From the NCBI GenBank assembly GCA_029250345.1, contig JAQXFL010000153.1:1-18306 (forward strand): a stretch of 18,306 bases of DNA, in the 5' to 3' direction. A program made the translations under genes and the position numbers. The notes beneath the pieces are model-generated. The model was not told the origin of the DNA. It saw only the letters and a list, made by a program, of their open reading frames with translations, and did no database searches. This DNA is from Candidatus Poseidoniaceae archaeon (GTDB lineage Archaea > Thermoplasmatota > Poseidoniia > Poseidoniales > Poseidoniaceae). This document shows positions 7,447-14,883 of this stretch, in pieces. Numbering within the stretch: position 1 is the stretch's first letter; each line of letters starts with the position of its first letter.

Positions 7447-9081
7447 CTATTCAATGGACACTTGAAGCGAATCACTGGACCATTGGCCATCGCTGTCACA
7501 TACTCGTAACTCAAATCTGTAATTACCTCGACTCAGACGAACTTTGACTCTGCTTGAAGAGGCGATTTCCTTTCCAGTCGAGTCAATCCAAGACCATGTC
7601 TGGATTCGCTTCTGAGGGTCATAAGAGTACGTGCCGTCAAGCGTGATTATTGCGTTGCCATCTGCATCGGCAACATGCTGTTGATCATCTCCCGTAACTG
7701 CCTTGGGGACAAGTACTTCGCTGATACCAGTATTCAATTCATCCAGTAACCCATCTTCCGGCAGGAGTGCCATATTCGTGATGGCATCGTCCAGTTGGGA
7801 GAGCAATTGTTCAGTGTCGATATCCAGAGCACCGTCCGCAGTTACCTGTGTGGTATCACCATGCACATCACCAAGTGCAGCTTGCAATGCATCGAGGCCA
7901 TCGCTCGGAGCGGATGTGTTTTGAATGGATGCGAGTTCGTCTGGCGTAAAGAACTCATTCATCGCATCGTCCTCTCTATAGATTTCTTCAGCAGATAATG
8001 GCTCAGCATCCTCCGCTTTCTCGAACCACAGAGTGAGTTCAGATGCGTCGGTTTCCACCAACGGATCCAAAAGTGAAAAGTGCCCGATCGGCTCTTCTTC
8101 AGTCCAATCGTTTTGGTCTTCACCTGCAAATAAACAGATGGAACCATCGATACTCAAAGCGAGATGATTCGGCATACCTTGATGCTCAAGTTTCCACTCA
8201 GTACCGTCTGCTTCTCTACCGAAGACATAGAACCATGCTGTAGCAATGATATTGCCGTTACAAAAAGCGAGGTTTCGAATTGGGTACTTGCACTCCATCC
8301 GTGTGTCATGAACAAGTTGCAATAAATCCGTCGTAGAATGTACGACTTTCCCATCGTCAAAACCACACAGCAATCCATTCTCACTCGGAATTGCTCGAAG
8401 AAGACGGCTCTTAACATCGAAGCGGTGTTGCAATTTTTGGTGTACTATATCCCAAACTTCAATCTCGAGAACTTCTTCATCACCAGCAACCAAGGCATAA
8501 CCTTCTCTTCCGATAACGAGGTTGTTGTTTGAGTCGCTCCCGATGCAAGTGATCGATTCACCTTTCTCGCCACGTGCAGGCCTACTCCATGCCAAAGACC
8601 CGTTCACAAGTGCTTGAACACTGCCATTTTCATGTGCTAAAATAAGGTAATCACCGACTACTTGCATGTGCAAAATATCTTGATAGGTATTTGACAAAGT
8701 CACCTCAGTACCATCATACCGGAGCAAAAAGAGACGGCCTAAACCGTCGACTATTGCCAACCCAGTAGGGGTTTTTTGCAAGTCAAAACCGCCTGCGCCA
8801 ATTTCAAATTGCCATCCGACATTCCCGCTGATATCGAGGCATGAAAGGCCGTGAGCATCATCCAACACGTAAAGTGAATTACCGCGAAGAACCATACCTC
8901 GAACCATTGAAGAGGCCTTCCAAGAACCGGTCACGGTAAACTTCGAGTGCTCAGATCTGGCGATGAAAACCTGACCGTCGCCTTCAGCCCATGCAGCAAT
9001 TTCACCGTTCAATGAAAGCACGAGTGCGGTGACTTTCGACTCCGGTTGAAACGCTACACTGACCTGTCGAGTCCTCAACAT
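7447..9081 (-). CDS. Beta-propeller protein with C-terminal PKD-like domain, no signal peptide
   Basis: The function is not recognised. From the ATG at 9081 the product has 544 residues. The first two thirds is repetitive beta structure with propeller-like segments (GEIAAWAEGDGQVFIA, NVGWQFEIGAGGFDL, GSVQALVNGSLAWSRPA, GLLCGFDDGKVVHST), fitting a PQQ/WD40-type propeller. A low-complexity acidic linker follows (about residues 350-450, with EEIYREDDAMNEFF and many Asp/Glu/Leu). The last 85 or so residues, with ITLDGTYSYDPQKRIQTWSW and RFELRVCDSDGQWSSD, look like a PKD domain. Both modules are usually found outside the cell, yet no signal peptide or membrane segment is present. An in-frame TTG at 9105 adds eight residues and also gives no signal. 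It lies in the minus-strand run between the ThiI-like gene and the metallo-hydrolase. Confidence 0.72.
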   Translation of the reverse strand: MLRTRQVSVAFQPESKVTALVLSLNGEIAAWAEGDGQVFIARSEHSKFTVTGSWKASSMVRGMVLRGNSLYVLDDAHGLSCLDISGNVGWQFEIGAGGFDLQKTPTGLAIVDGLGRLFLLRYDGTEVTLSNTYQDILHMQVVGDYLILAHENGSVQALVNGSLAWSRPARGEKGESITCIGSDSNNNLVIGREGYALVAGDEEVLEIEVWDIVHQKLQHRFDVKSRLLRAIPSENGLLCGFDDGKVVHSTTDLLQLVHDTRMECKYPIRNLAFCNGNIIATAWFYVFGREADGTEWKLEHQGMPNHLALSIDGSICLFAGEDQNDWTEEEPIGHFSLLDPLVETDASELTLWFEKAEDAEPLSAEEIYREDDAMNEFFTPDELASIQNTSAPSDGLDALQAALGDVHGDTTQVTADGALDIDTEQLLSQLDDAITNMALLPEDGLLDELNTGISEVLVPKAVTGDDQQHVADADGNAIITLDGTYSYDPQKRIQTWSWIDSTGKEIASSSRVKVRLSRGNYRFELRVCDSDGQWSSDSLQVSIE

Positions 9082-9130
9082 GATTCGATGAAGAAGCGGA
9101 CTCAATTAATCCCATCCCTTGGATGGGCGT

Positions 9131-10060
9131 TTACTGAAACCATGTTGTCGTATCAGGGTGAGGGCGATGAAGGCTCGGAGATTCTAAATGCAGCCACAGC
9201 CCCTGTTTTTCTTTCTCTGTCCACCCACACAAGGGGTTAAGCGTACACAGTGGCGTAGTTTTGATGGCTTCTTCCCTTCGTTCGATGAACGGTTCTGCTT
9301 CCTCAATACTCAAACCAACAACGCCCCAAGCCGGCCGTTGGAAGGTTCGGTTTTTGTCGTCTTTCGTTCGGCTTCGAACGCCGATAAAAGGATCCCATTT
9401 CTTCAACACCTCCACATGAGATTGTTGTGAATCAAGAACGGGAATAATACGTGAACCTCGACGCATAATCAAAAAACAGCTGAGAACATCATCGCGTGTT
9501 CGAAGTTGTGCAAGTACGTCACCTTGAACACCGGTTGGAAGACCACCAGGGCCAAGTGTTCTCTTCTCAATGAATGATACTTTACCTGGTTCAAGAATAA
9601 TCTTCACCCACCAATCTGGATTTGAAAGATCCACAGTAAGAGCCGGGTCCATTTCTATGAGTTTTGAACCAAGTGCTCGAGCATACGATTGAGAATCCCA
9701 TTCCCCCCTCTCACCCAAACGTTTGATTCGGACACCGAAGGTTCGTGCCTCACCTACCCGCAAATGGCGTTCCAATACGAGGTGCGCTACGAGGTGTGGG
9801 TCTGGGTCTTCAGAAATTTCTACAATTCGGTCCATGGCCACGATTCCTAGACCATGGCACATTAAATCCTCAACCGCTTCAGTTGATGCCTCAGAATAGA
9901 CAACATCGAAATCTCTCAGACGTGAACGAAGAATGGGGACTGAAGCGTCCTTAGAGAGTTGTACCAAATTTTTCCGCAATGCTCTCTGAAACGAACGACG
10001 AACGACTTTCGATTTCAAACCGAGTTCGCCAAAACGCAAAATCCATGATTGTTGGGCCAT
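9131..10060 (-). CDS. ThiI-like THUMP-domain protein with degenerate PP-loop
   Basis: This 309-residue protein is homologous to ThiI, the enzyme that makes 4-thiouridine at tRNA position 8. The N-terminal ferredoxin-like region, WILRFGELGLKSKVVRRSFQ (residues 6-25), matches the ThiI start (YGEIGLKS type). A THUMP domain for RNA binding follows (to about residue 165, with FGVRIKRLG). Then comes the family block EKRTLGPGGLPTGVQGDVLA (165-184). In active ThiI this block leads directly into the ATP-pyrophosphatase P-loop SGGxDS. Here that position reads QLRTRDDVL (185-193), although the next block, FLIMRRGSRIIPV, is retained. The P-loop is thus gone and the rest of the catalytic domain is short; there is no rhodanese domain. 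It could bind tRNA without adenylating it. The ATG at 10060 follows GAGG overlapping the purF stop, with a 9-base gap. Confidence 0.8.
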   Translation of the reverse strand: MAQQSWILRFGELGLKSKVVRRSFQRALRKNLVQLSKDASVPILRSRLRDFDVVYSEASTEAVEDLMCHGLGIVAMDRIVEISEDPDPHLVAHLVLERHLRVGEARTFGVRIKRLGERGEWDSQSYARALGSKLIEMDPALTVDLSNPDWWVKIILEPGKVSFIEKRTLGPGGLPTGVQGDVLAQLRTRDDVLSCFLIMRRGSRIIPVLDSQQSHVEVLKKWDPFIGVRSRTKDDKNRTFQRPAWGVVGLSIEEAEPFIERREEAIKTTPLCTLNPLCGWTEKEKQGLWLHLESPSLHRPHPDTTTWFQ

Positions 10061-10069
10061 GCACAGGCC

Positions 10070-11611
10070 TCAATCTTCTGTATCGTTGTGCATATCTACG
10101 ATTTCGTCATCCTCACTGGACTCGACTTTTGCAGTGTCGTTACGAGATGCATAAAGTGCGTCAAGATACGCTTCATCAATCCCGCCAGTGACGTATTCAC
10201 CGTTGAAACAACTCGTATCGAACCGTGAAGGTGGATGTTCGCCGATGGATGTCGCCTCGATAAGATCTTCAAGTGATTGGTAGAACAAGCGATCGCTTCC
10301 AATGATGCTGTTAATCTCATCAATGGACTTGCCATTTGCGATGAATTCATTGATTGCAGGCATGTCAATGCCGTACACATTAGGATATCGAACTGGAGGT
10401 GCGGCAGAGGCAAAATAGACTTTGGAAGCACCAACATCTCGAGCCATCTCGATAATCTGTGCACTTGTTGTGCCTCGGACAATGGAGTCGTCAACTAAGA
10501 GGATGTTCTTTCCAGAAAACTCGTGTTCGATGGCGTTCAATTTTCTGCGAACTGACTTTTCTCGAAGCGCTTGCCCCGGCATGATAAATGTTCGACCAAC
10601 ATATCGATTCTTGACAAAACCTTCTCTGTATGGGACATCAAGAGCTTTGGCCATTTGCAATGCAGCAATACGCCCAGAATCAGGAACTGGAATAACAGCA
10701 TCGATATCATGATCCGGCCATTGCTCAAGAATGCGCTTTGCGAGGACATCACCTTGGTTAAGCCGAGCGTGGTAGACTGAAATTCCGTCAATAACTGAAT
10801 CCGGACGTGCAAAATAGACATGCTCGAAGATACAAGGTGACGGTTCAACTTTTTCTGCGCATTGGCGGTGGAACAGGTGTCCCGAATTAGAAATAAAAAT
10901 TGCTTCACCGGGTTGAACATCTCGAACAATATCAAACCCGAGTGCAGTAATGGCAACCGATTCACTGGCAACAATCCATTCGGAGCGGCCATCCACTTCA
11001 CGTGAGCCAAAAATCAACGGGCGTATCCCATATGGGTCTCGGAAAGCAAGAAGACCGTAACCGGAGATGATGGAAACACAAGCATAACTCCCCTCAACTC
11101 GACGGTGAACATTCTTTACTGCACCAAATACGGTTTCAACATCCAAATGTGGAGCTCCTTCGATTGAAAGGCTGGAACCATTCGAGTCCAATTCCACTGC
11201 CAGCATGTTGAGCAGTAGTTCTGAATCGCTGCTTGTGTTCATGTGTCGATGATGTTTATCCGTCAATTGAACCTGAAGTTCATGCGCATTCGTGAGATTG
11301 CCGTTGTGGGCAAGGCCTAGACCGTAAGGTGAATTGACATAGAAAGGTTGAGCCTCGGAGCGAGAAGATGAACCTGCTGTAGGATAGCGCACATGCCCGA
11401 TTCCTACATGGCCTTGGAGTCTGCGCATGTGGCGCGTATAGAAAATATCGGACACGAGGCCGTTGGATTTTCGCAACCTGAACTGACCGTTAAAGTCAGT
11501 CATAATTCCAGCAGCATCTTGTCCACGGTGCTGAAGAACGGTGAGTCCGTCATAGATCAGTTGGTTGACATGGACATTTTCACGTCCAACGATTCCAATG
11601 ATGCCACACAT
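10070..11611 (-). CDS. purF: Amidophosphoribosyltransferase
   Basis: PurF catalyses the first committed step of purine synthesis, making phosphoribosylamine from PRPP and glutamine. The 513 residues begin MCGIIGIVG, with Cys2 as the Ntn glutaminase nucleophile exposed once Met is removed and no propeptide. HRGQDAAGI, HVRYPTAG and the GLAHNGNLTNA block are glutaminase motifs. The phosphoribosyltransferase domain has the PRPP loop LLVDDSIVRGTTS (VDDSIVRGTT at 373-382) and YGIDMPAINEFIANG. The conserved end FDTSCFNGEYVTGGIDEAYLD resembles the E. coli type. The cysteines that hold a 4Fe-4S cluster in Bacillus-type PurF are not evident, which fits the cluster-free form. GAGG lies 9 bases before the ATG. 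The gene follows L37e by 67 bases, a neighbour relation also seen in other Euryarchaeota (from memory). Confidence 0.97.
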   Translation of the reverse strand: MCGIIGIVGRENVHVNQLIYDGLTVLQHRGQDAAGIMTDFNGQFRLRKSNGLVSDIFYTRHMRRLQGHVGIGHVRYPTAGSSSRSEAQPFYVNSPYGLGLAHNGNLTNAHELQVQLTDKHHRHMNTSSDSELLLNMLAVELDSNGSSLSIEGAPHLDVETVFGAVKNVHRRVEGSYACVSIISGYGLLAFRDPYGIRPLIFGSREVDGRSEWIVASESVAITALGFDIVRDVQPGEAIFISNSGHLFHRQCAEKVEPSPCIFEHVYFARPDSVIDGISVYHARLNQGDVLAKRILEQWPDHDIDAVIPVPDSGRIAALQMAKALDVPYREGFVKNRYVGRTFIMPGQALREKSVRRKLNAIEHEFSGKNILLVDDSIVRGTTSAQIIEMARDVGASKVYFASAAPPVRYPNVYGIDMPAINEFIANGKSIDEINSIIGSDRLFYQSLEDLIEATSIGEHPPSRFDTSCFNGEYVTGGIDEAYLDALYASRNDTAKVESSEDDEIVDMHNDTED

Positions 11612-11678
11612 TGTATTGCCTCAACCCTATCGAATGCTTGACGCTTTGTAGCCATTCCGGCTCAAGTCATCTCCAGCT

Positions 11679-11858
11679 TCAAGCCTTAGGGCGGTGTGCC
11701 TTCTTCGACCAATTGAACTTGCGCATGCGAGCAGTCTCGCCATATCCGCAAGAAGCACAGACTGACTTTTGCTTGTGATATGCATTGCGTCCGCAGCGGC
11801 GGCAGCGAATGTGAGTTGTCTTCTGACGCTTACCCATGGATGGAGTACCTTTCGACAT
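11679..11858 (-). CDS. rpl37e: Ribosomal protein L37e
   Basis: This small zinc-ribbon protein belongs to the large ribosomal subunit. The 59 residues begin MSKGTPSMGKRQKTTHIRCR, the usual L37e opening, and hold an intact C-x2-C ... C-x2-C zinc motif (CRRC and CASC) plus the basic ending FNWSKKAHRPKA. The start is the ATG at 11858, preceded by GGTGAT at good spacing; longer in-frame reading upstream is not like L37e. It is followed by purF in the same direction. Unlike L44e in this window, its zinc ligands are all present. Confidence 0.96.
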   Translation of the reverse strand: MSKGTPSMGKRQKTTHIRCRRCGRNAYHKQKSVCASCGYGETARMRKFNWSKKAHRPKA

Positions 11859-11889
11859 AGAATCACCGTATAATCGCTCCACCAACCTC

Positions 11890-11902
11890 CCCCTTATGAA
11901 AT
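11890..11902 (-). promoter_or_regulatory. Candidate TATA-like element upstream of L37e
   Basis: In the 76-base gap between the four-helix membrane protein and L37e, the minus strand reads TTTCATAAGG about 35-45 bases before the L37e ATG. This is a plausible archaeal TATA box that would let L37e-purF be transcribed apart from the membrane-protein pair. The element is weak and unsupported by anything but position and AT content. Confidence 0.25.
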
Positions 11903-11934
11903 CGACGGCGGAGGAAACCCCGTTCAATGCGCCG

Positions 11935-12411
11935 TCACTCTTCTTCAGATGTGAAATTTATTCGACGCTTTTGAGACGTAATGGCAGAAAACATTGAGCC
12001 AAGTGAGACGCAGACTGCAAATGCAACAGCACCTGCCGAAACCAGCATGTGGACAATGTTGTAGAACACTTGAGCCTGAGCAGAACCATTGTCTTCAAGC
12101 AACATCGGACCTTGATTGATGAAGAAGAAAGTTGCTCCAACACCCAGCAGTGAAGCACAAAACATTCCCACCAATGGTGCCATCGGTCGGTTTCGTGATT
12201 CGCCGTAGAAGAAGAGATTCCCCAGAAGAAGCAATGAAAGCAAAGTGTACGATGTAAGTGTGGCGTTTGCAAACCGGGTAAAAGCCTCATCACCGTCGAA
12301 ACCTTCTATCCCAGACGAAAGAGTGATCTCTACGGCAAGTATGAGCAGAAGTGGCAGTACGAATGCCAAGACCATCATTCGCCACGTGACTGCAAGCCGT
12401 GAACCACTCAT
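11935..12411 (-). CDS. Four-helix integral membrane protein
   Basis: The family is not recognised. The 158-residue protein has four clear hydrophobic segments at about residues 11-31, 50-69, 78-98 and 115-142, short loops, and a basic then acidic C-terminal tail (QKRRINFTSEEE). The start overlaps the stop of the upstream seven-helix protein by four bases (ATGA), which implies translational coupling and suggests the two proteins act together in the membrane. There are no conserved charged residues within helices that would suggest a transporter, and no cofactor-binding motif is evident. Confidence 0.72.
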   Translation of the reverse strand: MSGSRLAVTWRMMVLAFVLPLLLILAVEITLSSGIEGFDGDEAFTRFANATLTSYTLLSLLLLGNLFFYGESRNRPMAPLVGMFCASLLGVGATFFFINQGPMLLEDNGSAQAQVFYNIVHMLVSAGAVAFAVCVSLGSMFSAITSQKRRINFTSEEE

Positions 12412-13229
12412 TCAACACCGCCTCCAATATGAGATGCGATGACGTTTGCAACCTGTTCCAATTCGGCTGCCTGTGGTGCTTCAATTGTCGCAGGTAACGG
12501 AAGTGTTTTCTCGTACACAAAAATGACCAATGCAAAGACCATGACCGAGAGTAGACCTCCTACCGCTATGCCGGCCAAATCTGCCACGGACAACCACAAA
12601 TGTTCCCTAAAATCATCCGTCGTGATGAGCGGGCCATCAACATTCAAGCCTAGAAAAATTATGAGAAATCCTAAACCTGAAAGCATAAACATGTAGTTTG
12701 ATTCAGTTTTTCTGTTGTCTCCAATGGTGAGTGACGCGATAGCGGCACATGACGACAAGCACGACGTGAGGAGAAGGAAGGTCGGCCAAAATACAAACCA
12801 ATAATCATTCACTTTTCCGCTGGCGATTTGAGGGGTGAGAATCCACCAGTGCATACCTGCGAACCACGCAAAACCGACAAACGAGAGAATCATGCCAAGC
12901 TTTCTGTCGCTTCGAGGCAAGCGGCCAACGGGGACATGGCCAGAAAATGAGACCAGGTAAATACCAAGTAAAATTAACACAGCCGGACCAATGATGGCTC
13001 CAAGTAAATGCCCTGCGGCGGTGGAAGGGGACGAAGGTACTGTCCACGGACTTATGCATATCATTACGATGCCGACAAAAGCCAAAAAGCGTCCAAATGT
13101 CTTACGTTGATCGTTGGAGGAAGAAAGGAAAATCCATACCCCAAAAGGCACTACAGAGACGGGAAGCCAAAACAACAGAAGGGCCTGTAGCATCTCGTCC
13201 ATGACACCTCTCACTGTATGAATGTTCAT
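12408..13229 (-). CDS. Seven-helix integral membrane protein
   Basis: The family is not recognised. The 273 residues hold about seven hydrophobic segments (roughly 15-35, 46-62, 70-93, 110-130, 142-166, 180-198 and 212-243) and a short soluble tail ending in a mildly amphipathic stretch (EQVANVIASHIGGG). Helix 3-4 loops carry basic residues (GRLPRSDRKLG), consistent with a cytoplasmic side. A tryptophan-rich segment, FAWFAGMHWWIL, is notable, but there is no retinal-binding lysine motif in the last helix that would make it a rhodopsin. The ATG at 13229 is preceded by AAGGGG at good spacing. It heads the long minus-strand run and is divergent from the L44e cluster, with 105 bases between. Confidence 0.72.
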   Translation of the reverse strand: MNIHTVRGVMDEMLQALLLFWLPVSVVPFGVWIFLSSSNDQRKTFGRFLAFVGIVMICISPWTVPSSPSTAAGHLLGAIIGPAVLILLGIYLVSFSGHVPVGRLPRSDRKLGMILSFVGFAWFAGMHWWILTPQIASGKVNDYWFVFWPTFLLLTSCLSSCAAIASLTIGDNRKTESNYMFMLSGLGFLIIFLGLNVDGPLITTDDFREHLWLSVADLAGIAVGGLLSVMVFALVIFVYEKTLPLPATIEAPQAAELEQVANVIASHIGGGVE

Positions 13230-13289
13230 TATCTATCCCCTTCTTTTCACCTCAGTCGCCCGATTTTTACTTACCAGCGAATGCGGCAC

Positions 13290-13301
13290 TCCTAAATACC
13301 C
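13290..13301 (+). promoter_or_regulatory. Candidate TATA box for the L44e-S27e-aIF2-alpha-Nop10-PAC2 cluster
   Basis: In the 105-base divergent gap the plus strand carries CTAAATAC at 13292-13299. It lies about 40 bases before the L44e ATG, predicting a transcription start near 13320 and a short leader containing the AAGGTG Shine-Dalgarno at 13324-13329. This fits an archaeal TATA box for a strongly expressed translation operon. It is a positional inference only. Confidence 0.42.
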
Positions 13302-13334
13302 GACTCTTGTGGGCCGAATGCTCAAGGTGCTCAT

Positions 13335-13619
13335 ATGGTGAAAATGCCACGACAAGTCAAGCGTTACAGCCCATCGGCTGGTAAGCATACCATGCACACC
13401 ATCGAGCGTGTCAAGAAGAAGCGAGCTTCTGAACTCCGATGGGGTCAGCGCCGTTTCCGTCGCGTTATGGCTGGTTACCGTGGTTTCCCACGTCCTAAGC
13501 CTGACGGCCGTGAAAAGCCAACCAAGCGAGTTAACATTCTCTACCGATGCACAGAAACTGGCAAGGCCCACTATGCGCCGTGCCAGCGTGCTAAGAAATT
13601 CGAACTAATTGACAAGTGA
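13335..13619 (+). CDS. rpl44e: Ribosomal protein L44e (zinc ligands mostly lost)
   Basis: This large-subunit ribosomal protein has 94 residues. It is identified by GKHTMHTIERVKKKRASELR, GQRRFRRVMAGYRGFPRPKP, EKPTKRVNILYRC and AKKFEL, which follow the archaeal L44e pattern closely. Normal archaeal L44e binds zinc through two C-x2-C pairs. Here the first pair (usually YCPxC) reads YSPSAG, and the second (usually RCxECG) reads RCTETG, so three of four ligands are gone; another Cys appears at APCQ. The open frame and conserved flanks argue against a pseudogene. AAGGTG stands five bases before the ATG. It is first in the cluster, and S27e follows after 10 bases. Confidence 0.94.
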   Translation: MVKMPRQVKRYSPSAGKHTMHTIERVKKKRASELRWGQRRFRRVMAGYRGFPRPKPDGREKPTKRVNILYRCTETGKAHYAPCQRAKKFELIDK

Positions 13620-13629
13620 GTTGAACGAC

Positions 13630-13800
13630 ATGGCACAAAATTTCCTTAAAGTATCCTGCAAAGATTGCGGTAACGAAACCACAATTTATTCTCGTGCAAC
13701 CTCCGTCATTTCATGTGGAGTTTGTGGAGCAACTCTGACCAGCCCCTCTGGTGGCAAAGCTGACTTGGTTGGCTGCACTGTTGTTGAAGCACTTGAATGA
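13630..13800 (+). CDS. rps27e: Ribosomal protein S27e
   Basis: This 56-residue zinc-ribbon protein belongs to the small ribosomal subunit. It shows C-x2-C at SCKDCGNE and C-x2-C at SCGVCGATL, separated by the usual spacing, and the family end SGGKADLVG. All four zinc ligands are present. The ATG at 13630 starts MAQNFLKVSC; the in-frame upstream codons overlap L44e and are unlike the family. No strong Shine-Dalgarno precedes it, so it may rely on ribosomes finishing L44e 10 bases upstream. It is followed 15 bases later by aIF2-alpha. Confidence 0.94.
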   Translation: MAQNFLKVSCKDCGNETTIYSRATSVISCGVCGATLTSPSGGKADLVGCTVVEALE

Positions 13801-13815
13801 GGAGGCTGAGCCTCC
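13801..13815 (+). promoter_or_regulatory. Perfect hairpin containing the aIF2-alpha Shine-Dalgarno
   Basis: The 15 bases between the S27e stop and the aIF2-alpha ATG read GGAGGC-TGA-GCCTCC, a perfect 6-bp stem with a 3-base loop. The left arm is the Shine-Dalgarno (GGAGG, 10 bases from the ATG). If folded, the hairpin hides the ribosome-binding site. Ribosomes terminating on S27e directly upstream could open it, coupling the two genes. The symmetry is seen directly; the regulatory role is inferred. Confidence 0.6.
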
Positions 13816-14601
13816 ATGTCCGAAATCACAAATACGCCAAATGAAGGCGAACTTGTTGTCGTTACAGTGACAACCGTCAAGCAAAACGGCTGTTACGTCA
13901 AACTTGATGAGTTTGAAGGTGTTGAAGGATTCATTTTTATCGGCGAAATTGCGAGCGGTTGGGTCAAAAACATTCGAGTCTTTGTACGCGAAGGCCAACG
14001 CCTCATTTGCAAAGTAATGAGAACCCGTAAAGATGGAACTTCTCTCGAACTCTCACTCAAATCGGTCTCTGAAGAACGACGCCGTGAGCGACTCCAAGAA
14101 TGGAAGAACGAGCAAAGAGCTCACCAACTTCTCAAAGTACTTGGTGAAAAAGTCGGATGGGATGAGGCCGAAATCAAATCGTCTGGTGAAGAACTCACAG
14201 ATGCCTTTGGCGGCCTGTATACAGCCTTCGAAGAAGCCGCAATGAATGAAGGCGCTCTTACCGATGCTGGATTTGAAGGCGATTGGTTGAAACTCTTCAT
14301 TGAAATGGCCATTGAGAACATCATCCCCGCCTTCGTTGAAATTCGAGGTATTCTCACGCTGAGTATTAACGACATCAATGGTGTTGAAGTCATCCAAAAG
14401 GCCCTACTTGCCGCAGAATCACTTTCCTCTACAGAAGAAGAAATCGAAGTTTCGTGCCACTACAACGGCGCACCTGAATACAGAATTGAACTTAAGGCTC
14501 CTGACTTCAAGACAGCCGAAAGCATCTGGGAAAATGCAACGAAAGCAACACTGGATCATGTCATCGCAGCAGGTGGAGAAGCCACTGCTTTGCGTGAATG
14601 A
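13816..14601 (+). CDS. eif2a: Translation initiation factor aIF2, alpha subunit
   Basis: This is the alpha subunit of the heterotrimer that brings initiator Met-tRNA to the small ribosomal subunit. The 261 residues have an N-terminal S1/OB domain (about 10-85) with GELVVVTVTTVKQNGCYVKL and EGFIFIGEIASGWVKNIR, the standard archaeal alpha-subunit pattern. The helical domain follows from SEERRRERLQEWKNEQRAHQ, and then a C-terminal alpha/beta domain (about 175-255, with ILTLSINDINGVEVIQKAL) that contacts the gamma subunit. Length is normal for archaea (about 260-275). It belongs to the conserved L44e-S27e-aIF2-alpha-Nop10 block. Its ribosome-binding site lies within a hairpin. Confidence 0.96.
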   Translation: MSEITNTPNEGELVVVTVTTVKQNGCYVKLDEFEGVEGFIFIGEIASGWVKNIRVFVREGQRLICKVMRTRKDGTSLELSLKSVSEERRRERLQEWKNEQRAHQLLKVLGEKVGWDEAEIKSSGEELTDAFGGLYTAFEEAAMNEGALTDAGFEGDWLKLFIEMAIENIIPAFVEIRGILTLSINDINGVEVIQKALLAAESLSSTEEEIEVSCHYNGAPEYRIELKAPDFKTAESIWENATKATLDHVIAAGGEATALRE

Positions 14602-14640
14602 AGCGCTTGAGTCATAAACAATGTCGATGCAGGTGATACC

Positions 14641-14883
14641 ATGGCACGACAACTGTTGCAACAATGTCTCGAATGTGAAGCATGGACTTTGGCAACCACA
14701 TGTCCTTCTTGTGGTTCGAAGGCACAAGCTGCAGCACCCTTGAAATGGTCTCCTGAAGACCACAGAGCATCGATTCGTAGAAAAATGTACAATGTTGAAT
14801 CACCTGAATGGGCTGCAAATCTCGCAACTCTACCGTCACTCGACGAAATGAAAGAATCTCATCTTGCTTCTGAAGAAGAATGA
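14641..14883 (+). CDS. nop10: H/ACA RNP component Nop10, with C-terminal extension
   Basis: Nop10 is a small core protein of the H/ACA guide RNP that directs pseudouridylation of rRNA together with Cbf5, Gar1 and L7Ae. Two cysteine pairs form the zinc ribbon (CLEC and CPSC), followed by the Nop10 signature PLKWSPEDHRASIRR, equivalent to PRFSPEDKYxKYRR. The usual archaeal protein is about 55-60 residues; this one has 80, with an extra acidic tail (PSLDEMKESHLASEEE). AGGTGA lies just before the ATG. The 3' end overlaps the likely TTG start of the PAC2 gene by 20 bases. Confidence 0.93.
   Translation: MARQLLQQCLECEAWTLATTCPSCGSKAQAAAPLKWSPEDHRASIRRKMYNVESPEWAANLATLPSLDEMKESHLASEEE

Noticed and set aside
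12408..13229. Seven-helix protein as a rhodopsin (proteorhodopsin is common in Marine Group II)
   Set aside because: No retinal-binding lysine motif in the last helix and no DxxxT-type proton-pump motif were found.
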